From positions 14,406,001 through 14,470,000 of the forward strand of contig NC_092573.1 of assembly GCF_037975245.1 (NCBI RefSeq): DNA of 64,000 nt. Reading direction: 5' to 3'. The translations under genes and the position numbers were made by a program. Shown here piece after piece: positions 38,801 through 50,800 of this stretch. The stretch comes from Apostichopus japonicus (taxonomy: Eukaryota > Echinodermata > Holothuroidea > Aspidochirotida > Stichopodidae). How positions within the stretch are numbered: position 1 is the stretch's first letter; each line of letters starts with the position of its first letter. A model generated the notes under the pieces. That model saw only the letters and a list, made by a program, of their open reading frames with translations. It ran no database searches and was not told the DNA's origin.

Positions 38801-41800
38801 GGCTTCCTTTTGTGTTTTTTCATTCAATCAAGAAAAGTTACAACTGCTTTGTTAAAAGAAGAGAAAAGTAGAAACCGTGTCCTCAGAGATTGCATTGACC
38901 ATAACAACAGTGCCTTGACGTTATTGAAAATTAAGAAGTGAAACCTGCATTACAGCCAAACAGTTCGCATAAATTCCAGGTCACCTAGGGACGACAGCAT
39001 TTCCGTGAACATTGTTACTAGATTTTTTTTTTTCTCTTTTAACTTACCAAACTATTTCAATGACAAAGGAAAAGGCTTTACTTCCCTCTTACTATACTGC
39101 TAGACCAGGGCAACTTTTTTAATGGCCTTCTGGTTGTTCGAGACTACCAAATAGCTGTGCTGACAACCAAAATCAGCTGTGGAGGTTGGATGACTAGTTG
39201 TGTACATCAAATTCAGATTTCATTGCAACTAAATACTCCCAAATAGGTAAAAAAAGATCCATTGTTATCACCCCCTAAGCTGGTGTTTTATACACCAAAC
39301 CTACACATCTCTCCTACAGTGTATATAGCGGTGTTCTATCCACCAAACCTACACATCTCTCCTACAGTGTAAATAGCGGTGTTCAATTCATCAAACCTAC
39401 ACATCTCTCCTACAGTGTACATATTGGTGTTCTAAACACTAAACCTATATATCTCTCCTACAGTGTACATATTGGTGTTCTATTCACCAAACCTACTGTA
39501 CACATCTCTCCCACAGTTTAAATATCTGTGTTGAATTCATCAAACCTACACATCTCTCCTACAGTGTACATATTGGTGTTCTAAACACTAAACCTACACA
39601 TCTCTCCTACAGTTTACCTATTGGTCATTCTTATTTTGCTACATCTTTTTGGGGGCGACAAAGTTTGCTGTTCGGACAACCGAACTGTAAGGCACGGTTG
39701 TTCGTGGGACCACCGAGGAAAAAATCCTTAAAAATTTGCCCAGGCTTAACATATCTACTCCCTTTGATCAAGGATATTCTAAGGCTTATTTCATTACACA
39801 CTGACATTGTTAATACCAAATTGAAGAGCGGAAATTTCCAGTGGTATCAAAATCTCCAAACCCAGCCTTTTGTAACTTTTAATGGTTTATTCAAACATGA
39901 CAGTCTTTGAAATCATATTTTCCTCCATTCTGAAAGACTCCTGCAATTGGGGCTACTATACTTGATCAATGCTACTTCTACACTGCAGACGACCCGGGAG
40001 CTGTGACGACCATTCTATGCAATTGATGGCATTAAATTTTTTTTACTAATGCATATTTGAAATGAGACTTCTGTCCAGGGTTGTAACGATGGATAATGTT
40101 TTCTCAAAAGTTCATACCATACACTTTCTTTAGGTATTTATCTCCATCCCCTGCCCACCCTCAACACTCATGCCCCTCCTCCCAAGAAAAAGCCCATCAG
40201 GAAAAGATTCAGTTGTTTCAACAACAACCCTCCCAGGAAGCCCAACATGAAAACATTTCATATTTTGAACAAAAAAAAAATGGGAAAACGTGCAACTACC
40301 TTTCAGATCTTTGTTGAAAAAGTTACTGCCCATAAATCTGTAGTGAATTCTGCCCCCATCATTTGAGAGAAAAAGCCTGACTTGAAATCCTTTAGTAACT
40401 TCAACAACTGATATACCTACTGTAGATATAGCTCTTTATCTGATTTGCATAATTTCAAATTTTCAAATGATATTTACCTGTTATAGTACCTTCCCCCCAT
40501 CATGTACTGTCTTTGAAACCGCTGGACTCGGAACCTCTGAATCTTGTTGGGTCCACGGAAAGAGAGGGAGTAATCGCCTGGGTTTTTGTCGCTGTTCCGA
40601 ATCAGGAAGCTTCCGACATCACCCTCTGCAAAGAGTAACCATTGGTACGAAAAACGGGAGATTGTTACACAGATGAAGAAGAAGAAGTGCATGAATTTGC
40701 TAGGCAGTTTTTTGCTTGATTTGAGTGACTGATGCTCAAATCTTTACCTGGCTTACATCGGTGACACCGACAGGTCTAAAATATGAGTCTCTAGTTTTGT
40801 TCTCACCTACAGCGTATATCAATTTTCTTCAACTATTTTCAGAAAAAAGCTATTATACAATTTATTACTATTAACTTTTACTAAATAATATATTAACAAA
40901 AAAATGAGAGGAGTTTCAGCGTTTAAAATTCAGGCTCTCTTGGAAATCACACCAATTTTTGATCTCTGTATGTTAACTGCTAATAGACTTTTCCATTGAA
41001 CATTTGTGTTAATTATGCCATCACACAACACTACCATTGCAATTTAAGTAAACACGCAGTGAACTTTAACAGGTAAATTACAATTCGTGATCAAGATGTT
41101 GGCAGGAAGCATAACAGAGAACGTATTTGTTTTGGTGAGTCATAATCCAATGTTGTTGTGTTGTTATATTGTGGGTGTGTAGAATCCTGTTGTGTTGGGC
41201 AATTGCTTGAGTTAAAGGAACTACACTTTTGGTGTACTTCCTAAATCCATATTTAGATTTTGACAAGAGGAAATTAACTAAGCATAAGCTAAAAGCAACA
41301 AATGGCTTAACAGAACAGAGAAAATTAAACAACCACAACGCACTTGGATATATGTGAAGTTAATTCCGTCCTAACACTGTGAATCATAGTTTTGTTTCAA
41401 CAACAGTCCACAACCACCTCATGAACATGTGTTTGGTGGTTGCACAATTTCATAGATATTCAGAACGTATTACTGCTTGTTTGGTGTGCTTTCTAATTCC
41501 TATATAGTAGATCTGATATGGAAAACACTGTAACCACGGTATTTTATCAAGCTAAATGCAACAGACAGTCAAATAGCAAAGAGAATATAAATAGAACACA
41601 ATAAATGCTCTCTTAAGATACAAGTCCATCCAACAAAATGGGAAACATTCTGTCTGGCTTTGTTGGTTGCACAACAGTCCGCTACCACCTCACATGAATA
41701 TGCAATGGCAATCGTTGAAATATGAAAGCATGTTATATCATTGCTGTTTTGTATTCTTTTTGGCTCTTTGTCATATGAAACTATCAAACCAAAGCCATGT

Positions 41801-44800
41801 TCCTGAGACAAAGTGACTGTAAATATCGTGTTTCGAGATCCCTTCGATATCGCCTACGTCCTGATATTTAGTGAACGGAGGTAACCATCACATGACGAAC
41901 AATGGAAGCTTGCAGTGATCACACCCTCTCTGAAACTTTTGAATTTTTCTTACTGACCTTTACACAGGAGCTCTGCTGCTTCGTCCTTGGATATAGATCC
42001 ATGGTACCAGCTGAAGAGGAAGCGGAAGAAAAAAATATAAACTCACAATTAGAAACAGATATTGACAAATATTATTTCCCTAAATCCAGCCACGGTACAA
42101 TACTGACGTCTCTCAAACTCACTTCTTAATGAGACATATAATTTTTTTTAAAAACAGGAACATTGAATACAAATCTAGATATACCATACCCTCACAAACT
42201 TGTGTGCTCTGGGTCCTTTGAGTCTTATTCATATATTGTGCTGAGCAATAATGAGTATTACTGATGTGTTAATATGGAACGTGCAAACTTTAAGTAATTT
42301 ATGGCACGGTAGTAATTGAATAGTATCTACTGTTTGGTTCTTGATCTGGTGCCATGCAATGTAATCACTCTCGGATGTGAAGAAAGTGTTGAAAGCATAA
42401 GCAACAATGGAAAAGGAAATGTTGTCGACAACTTGTTTCAAGTCCTAACCATACAGCCTAGAGGCATTGTAATTCCTCGCTATAAAATGATATTTTAATT
42501 CGTTAAACCTGATTATATGAGCAAGAAAGTTGAATCTTTTCCAAAAATTACGTCAAAACCAGAGCATAATTTTTGTGACCATTTTGAAGTGGTGTCTGTA
42601 ACACTCATTGGGTACAGGAACAAGTTAAGTTAACAACTAGAAAGTTAGTACTGATGCAGGGATATCTACTGCTCCCCCCCCACCCCCATAAATAAGATTC
42701 ACCAAATACTGCAATTGTTGGGTTAGCTTGCCTACAGGGGTGTTTTATTTTCTCAGCCATTGGTGACCTCAAATGAGTTTTGACCTCCACCAATATAACA
42801 CTAGCAACTGAGAACTCACTTATGGGCAACTAATGTACAGGGATGAGACTGAGCCGGGGAAAAAAAATCTGAAATTTATTGATCGCCGTCCTGGGGGAGG
42901 GGTTTAAGGGGAGGGGGTGTCCCCCTCCCCTTTAGAATTTTTTTGTCAGGTAAGGAGGGCTTAAATGCAAAATGGTGGACTCTAGATGGAATCTATCACA
43001 TCACGTAACTCGCCACAAAATTGTGGAATTTCTGCTTGTATAATTTATCCATTAGCATTTTTGAACCAAAAAAAGGCTTTTTTGCTTGCTTTGTGCTACT
43101 TGATTCCACAACTGGTCAAATTCGGTGTTCCTTCCCTTCACAGTCCAGCATGTTCGGCCAAGCCAAAAAAAAAATTAAATAAAAACAATAATAAAAAAAA
43201 ACGCGAATTATGAGAAAAAACGCGAAAATGAAAAAAAAAAAATCTGAAATCCGCGTTTCCGCGGAAGAGTCTCATGCCTGTAATGTTCATGTACCAAGTA
43301 TGAAGTTTATCCATGCTGGACATGGTGAGTAATACCACATGGGTACATCCATTTTAAACTAGGGAGCAGAACTCCTGTTCTTGGATCATGAGATGATCTT
43401 TTTCTGACACTAACTGTGAAAGGGATCAACTTACCACTTTCCTTCATGAATATCACTTTGGTCATCCTAAAAAAAAGAAGTGAAAATAAGATGCAAGTGA
43501 GAGTGAGTGTTCCACCTTAAACCTGACGGATTTTTTCATAATTATATACATCGCCCCAGCATGCACAATTCGTACATGTTTTATCCTTTGGCTCATGATG
43601 AATTTTGAGAATTTGGTTAAAGTCGCAAGGCAATAGGTTTACCAACTAAACAGTACAGAAAATAAAATTACCCTTGGTTAACACTTTATAAAAAATTCCA
43701 CTACCACGTCTAGTTAAATGAACATTAATCATAGAAAGAATCATATTTCATAAGACCCTTCAGGAATTCTTTGTCACCCAGGCACTTTTCATGTTAGTAA
43801 TTAGTAACATCCAAAGAGTAAAATTGGAAATTTTAAGATTCCAAGTTAATGAGATTGTGCAGGTTTCCATAACACATGTTGTAGATATTGATCAAATGCA
43901 TCTAACTTTTACCAGAAGAAGTTGGACCCAAAATTTTGAACAAAACAAATTTAAACAAGAGTTGCCAGTGTATGTTATCAATCTTCTCTACTAAAAAATT
44001 CCCTTCAGGAGCAATCTGTGAGAAGTATCAATATCTTGAAAACCATATGCAGTGACATTGTTTTCAAAAACATTTTCCTTATAGATACATATATATTTTT
44101 ATATCAATATTCAAGCTGCGTCCATTTTATTTTTCGTATTCATATTTTAAGGGGTTTTGTCATTTTGTTACTTAAATTTACTTAAAACTCACTTTTTTCT
44201 TTTTTTTAGGAATTTCACTGTAAATGTATATTATTATTTAAATTATTCCTTCGTTTATATATATATGTATTTTTTTTTTATATTAATATTTAAGCAGTGT
44301 CAATTTTATTCTTCATATTCATATTTTAAGGGTTTTGTCATTTTGTTGTCATTGTAAAGCGCTCTTGAACATGCTAAAAGCATGAAAAGGGCGCCATATA
44401 AATTTGGTAAATAATAATAATCATAATTAATAATCTCCGAGTACTAGCTTACCACATAACTGACTAGATCCTCTACAATGATACCACTCTCGCCACACTT
44501 CTGTGACGTCACCCACAGCCAGCCACCTCCGAGCTCATTGTGAACGATGAACACCTCTCCTGCTACAAAACTGGAGAGAGAGGGAGGGAGAGCAAGAAAC
44601 TGTGATTTAACGGGAAAAATAGAAACCAAATAAACACAAATGTAAGAGTGAAATGAGGGTTAAGTCGTTGCTTCTCATCATCAGGGATAAGCCTGAGGTA
44701 AAAAAAAATCACGGAATTTTGCAAAAATTGCGGTATAGGCTCCAGTTTGCATATGCTACAGTGTGTTAGGATGATAGTTTTTGTCCTCGAGGTAGAAAAG

Positions 44801-47800
44801 AAAAAGCTCATGCCTGCATCATATACGTAGTAGCTCCAACACATACTTTACTATCTAGAGCTCCTTGGTACAGTCACATGACTTCATTGCATCTAAATAC
44901 ATCTTGTACATGGTGCCAACTTTCTGATACTAACTTATAAATAGTCTTCTACATATAAGGAGCCTTTCTGTACTGGCAGTTAACTGCATTCAAGTTGTTA
45001 ATTTAAAACTTACTTTAATACACCTCTTTCCTTAAAAATGCCACTGTTAACAATATGTTCAACTTTTCGTGAACACTGATATTACACAGGGGAGGATTGG
45101 GGGATAGGACAGTTGAGGGGGGGGGGGAGGTCCTATAATGTTATCAATTCAGTGGGTTAGGTAAGTACTGTAGATGGAATAGGCATATTAAGTATACTGT
45201 AGAGGGGAGAATTTAATTCAATGCATGTACAGTAGTGTTGTATGCATTTGTTCAATACAACTGCTATGTAATCTGTTTTCTTGTACTTAATTAACAGTAT
45301 CCATCTGAAGTCATTAGGCTTTAGGCTGTATATTCCTGTTAGGTTCAACATGCAAATCAATGCTAGTAAGCCTAAAACTAAATGCTCGTCTTAGCTTGCA
45401 ATTTCAGGACAGTGGGTAACAGGGTTACTACAGTCAGTAGGTCATGCTAGATGTGGTAGTTTGAGGGCACTATGTTTGTGAGGAGATAGGTAAGTGAGAG
45501 ATGAAAATCACATTTTTTCCTGTGTTAGAAACATCTCTTGTGGGATTACAATGCAACAGATTAACAACAGATATTGTTCCCAAGTGCGTTGAGATCTCAG
45601 AGGAGGTGTTAGTTTGCAAACATAACAAGAAATTTAATGAGAATTAACTTGCCATCTCATTTCACATTTGAAACATTACACGAAACAGCAACATAGGCTT
45701 CGTACCTGCACTTGCCGTTCAACTTAAGAAACCCATCCATGACATAGTTTACAATATTTAAATACCAACAAGACAAAAATGTCAACAATATAAAGTTTCA
45801 TTTTTGCAACCTTTGCAGCAACAGAGGCCACGGAATAAACTTGCTTCCTCTCCACCCCCCACCCCCCCCCTACTTTGGAATATCTTGTGCTGCCACCACC
45901 TGTGTGAATTATGTTATGAAGCATTCTCCACTCTCCCTTCTCATACCCTCCCATGTACCCCATTCAAATTTAGGTAAGTCCCTAACATAATACAATTTTT
46001 TTGTCCTATCTGTCAATGTCCAATTTGCATAATGTAAGTTTACATTCACATCCCTATTGCTAACTGTTGGCTTAACAGGACAAGACCCGAAATATGAAAC
46101 AAACTTTACTAAATTTTGTACAGTTCAATATACTGTATGATATACTGTACAATGTATATTTCATGATTGTGTACAGTACAGGTATACTGTGGTGACATGT
46201 TTCTACAAGAGGGTGTGCCACATACTGTACATATTTCTGTTGTTATACAGTGAAAGGTATATATACATTATAACACATTTGTAGGCAACCGGCCATTATA
46301 CTGTACGTGTACACACAGCATTTGCACTATTAAAGGTCATTTTCACCTACTGTACAGTGTAAACAATCCAACATAACGTGGGTTTTTTTTGGAAATGAAA
46401 GACCAAAATCACTGTTTTATTGCTGACTTTTATATTAATCATGTGACATTGAATTATACCCAAACTTTCCTGCTGGGAGAGCAGTTGCAGCTCTTGTATT
46501 TAATTTATTTTTTATTCTGAACTTTGATATAAAGTTGATGATCCCCAAAACTTTCTGGTTTGGGTATAAATTAACGAATATGCACTCAACTCTACCTAGC
46601 ATGCAAAAGTTGTTAATATATTAGCACAGACCCCCCACCCCCCTCCTCTCCCCATACAACAGCCAACTTCATGGTCAATTTCCACTTCCTCTTGACTTCT
46701 AGCATTCTCAAGGCTTACAACTGTATTTTTTATAACTACAGTATGCATTAATGTATTTATTTCCAAAACAATGTATTCATATGGGACACGACTTCAAATG
46801 TCAGATCCACTTTAAATTAAGTTGATGAGGTACAGTATGACTGTATACAACTGCAGGAGACAAACATTCACACAGTTCTACCACAGTTTTGAATTTGGAA
46901 GATAATTGGCACATAGGTTTCTGATATTGAAGTGTGAACACAGCCATCCTCCCGACATAATTGTACAGTACAAACGATGCTACAGTACCACACTCAAACC
47001 TGTACTAATGGTAGCACATACTTACTGTATGAAACAGCACAGTGATAGCTCCCAACACTAGGGTCAAATCGACTGAAGTAAAATTTGGGGTTTTTAAGTG
47101 ACTCCCCCCCCCCTTAAAAAAAAATGACATTATGATTTTCGGTTTGTCCTTCATATTATTCTTCTCCTTGATCAAAACGGTTTTTGACTGTACACATTCA
47201 CTTTCTCATTGACTGGTGAAATTGTTAAAAACATGATGTTAAACCCATACATTAAGTTTTAATGCTGCACGAACGACCATTGTATTCAATTAGGGATATC
47301 AATCAGAACCAAGAAAGGTAAACAAAAACAAGATCAAATCAAACTAAACTTATCCTCCTATTCTCGATTTGCCACGTTTGGGTTTTCCACAGGCTGCAAG
47401 CAGAAGGAAACTTTATCCCCAGGAGGAAGGAAATGCCGAAAGCAAATCTACTTCCTTCCACGTTTAAGTATCTGTTAGTTTCATTTTCTGATTTAAACAT
47501 GCAAGCATTCATTCAGGAAACACACAACCTATAAAATACAAAGTTATCATGCACATCGGGATCTCATTATCCTCCTTTTTTTTTCTTCTCTGATATAGAT
47601 TAATATACAGCAGATTAGTACCTGTTGTTAATTCACAAGTTAATGGATAACCTTACAAATTGTAAATATGTTGTTAGTTGTAATATGCAAAACATGTTAT
47701 CTGAGCGGATTGCCCTTCTGCCTTCAACATTAATTGATCTGGAGATTAAAGCAGTATGGATTTCATTCAAATTAAAGACAAAATGTCCGCACCGAATAAA

Positions 47801-50800
47801 GGCACAGCTGAGTGTTCATAATCTTTCATTTCTGCATGATACTAAAAGTTGCAAAACTTGCTGGTTTGGGGATTTTTTTATAAGCAACAAGCTTACCTGT
47901 CTACTCACAACATTAGCACTATCCCACAACTGAAGCTAAGGTGAACAGGTATCCTCCCTAACACTGTACAACCTTAGTGACCGGTCACTACCGACCAATG
48001 ACCCTCCTCCTCATTTCCACCAATCAAAGTGGCTGAGAGTGATTTTCTAAGACACCGTTATGATTTGCCAGCATTTGCAAGATGAGCGATTTTCTTATAC
48101 AGTTCTTTGTTATGAGTTGTCAGGACACAGGTAGACGAGGACTCAAAGTAAATATTCCATAAAAATGATTTCTAATGTTTCATAAAACAAAAATGATAAA
48201 AATTGAAATGGTCCAATCTGCTTTGATTAATGTTTGACCTGTAGTGAGAAGTGTCTGGGCAATGGAATGTTGTGGACGGTATTACATTCCTTAATTCCCT
48301 CATTCATTCAACTTGATTTGGTGAAACAGACTGGACGGTGTATCTTAGTTCCAGGATCAAGTGCAATCTGGTTTTGAATAAAACTCACAAAGTTTGATCA
48401 AATTGATGATGAAACATGAAAAAGCTACTTTAAATATCAAGGTATACAAAATGATTGATCATTAACAACCTCAAACAACGTTAAGATTCTACACTGCAAG
48501 GAAAACATTTTCAATCCAAAGAAAACAAACTTGAACTTCCTAGATGAGGACATTACAGTACTTTAAATATATACATTGCTTTATTTGGATGGATGAAATC
48601 AGAAAATGGATTTATTCCCTTCAATATATTTCTCACATGTTATAAAACTTTTCTTAGGGAAGGTGAAACATACCATGTAGTGTAGTCGTTAATATCTTGG
48701 ATCTCAATTTGTAGCAATTCTAGTGGAAATTATTCATGAAATTCCCATACTTACTGCTTTGAGGATTTACAAATGATGACACTTACCTGTCTCCTCCTCT
48801 ACATCTGCACTCTCTTATCTACCTAGACTACACGACTGGAACATTTTAACACTACGCCATCACTTCTGGGGCACTGCCCACAAACTCTAAATTCGCAAGA
48901 ACGAGTTCATGAGACAGTGTCCCTGAAGTGAGGGCGCAGTGCTAAAACGTTCCAATCATGTACTTTAGGGTACTCTAGATAGGAGAGTGCAGATGCAGAG
49001 TTAGAAACAGGTAAGAGAGGAGAGAAGAAAATTCCTTAATCCTGCTTTACAGTGAATGGAAGATTTCAAGGTTCAACTGTCACATGACTCAAACACAAAG
49101 TCTCATAATATGCTCCTTTATACTGAATGAAAAAAATAATTAACACTTGTTAATTAATTAATAAATTAATTAACACAATTAATTAATTAACAAATTAATT
49201 CATCAACTGTCATGACTCAAACACAAAGTCTCATCATATTTTCCTTTATACTGAATGAAAAAATTAATTAGCACAAGTTTCTGTGCTTGCTTCCCTGGTA
49301 TGGTTTAGGAAAGACAGATAAGGAGATTTGAAACTAATCTCATCAATCTACAATTTCTCTTGAAAGTTGGCAGTTTGAATTAACTCCATGACTGTATAGC
49401 AAGGCACCTTACAACTTACATCAACTTAAACCTTACAAGGCACCTTACAAAGCTACTGGACAGTACCTTTACAACATTACTCTCACCAAAGCCACACGAC
49501 TATTAAACATCTAAACGGAGTTCAAAGTTGTAAAACAATTTACAGCATGCTACTTTAAGAGGTCCTTTATGTAGCTTCTTCGTGTTTACAAACTGTTTAC
49601 CACTCTCATCAAATCAATTTACACTTTGAACACAACATACAGTATATATTACTTGTCTGTTGCATCAGCATTTTACAACAGGTGTTTAACACCTTATGCG
49701 AGTGAGTCTACTTAATTTACTAGATCCATTATTGGGGTACCAGTTTAAAGTTTAGTCTGTACTGCACAAGAGACACTTTCATTTCAAATGTAATGTACTA
49801 TAACCTTGTTGCAGTAAACAGATACAAGATCCAAGGTTTGGAAGTTGTATTAAAAATGGAAAATGTATTATTAAAAATGTATTAAAAATTGTCAATAAAA
49901 GTGTCAAGGCTATCATCAAATAAACTACTTAATTTCATAGGATTAAACAAAAAATATTCTAGTTACTTTCAGTGACTTTGATGGGAATCAAAGAAGACTT
50001 TAAAAGGATTTTCTGGCGGCTTAAGTCCATTGCTTAGCAAAATTGAAGAAAGTCATCTGCTTCTTTGAGGTCTTAGCAACATCCTCACATTTTTTGGTAT
50101 TGCAAACATATGACTTTTTTAAATTTTTTATTTGGTCATATTTGAAAATGCACCTGGCAACAGCAGAATCGATGATGTCATCAGCTCAAGTGAGCTCTGT
50201 AAAATGTCTCTGTGCTCCTTTTATCATATTTTCAATCATTTATCCAAAGAGGGAAACACTATTTCTAAACGAAAGTTTCAGTTTCATGCAATTCTAACCA
50301 GAGGCAACATTGAATAAAAGCCAACTAAACATCCCAAACTTATCATGTTTCAAGGATGCATTAACAAAAAGATTAAAATAGCCTCAGTAAAGCATTTGAA
50401 GAATATCTACCATCACAGACAACCTTCTTTGATCAAGTTCCTGGAGTAGCTGAGAATTTAGCCAAACAAGAATGGTCACATTCAATCAACTATCTCCAGT
50501 TAGGGATAAGATATTGAGATGGGGTTTTCAACTAACTGTATGGAACATTTTTTTCTCTTCAATGTAAGTTTTATGTTGACAGCCAACATAAGATCCATTC
50601 AATTAAATTTAAGCTGTATACATTCCAGATGTTCTAATACTAGAAAAACAAACAGTTGAATTGTAAACATGTACAGTATACTAACAGTATGTTGAATGTG
50701 CATATAGGTTTCACACTTCTGAGATTTTCATCGCTAAATTACTGAGCTATAACTGTATAGTAGAATTTAAGCTTGTTAGCAGATATAATCTGCGCATGCC

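Noticed and set aside
39284-39625. Regularly spaced repeats that might suggest a CRISPR array
   Set aside because: The 48 bp units are head to tail with no unique spacers, the host is an animal, and there are no cas genes. It is a minisatellite.
47625-47933. 102-residue + strand frame in RASA1 intron 4
   Set aside because: No recognisable domain, no splice or conservation evidence, and antisense to an intron.
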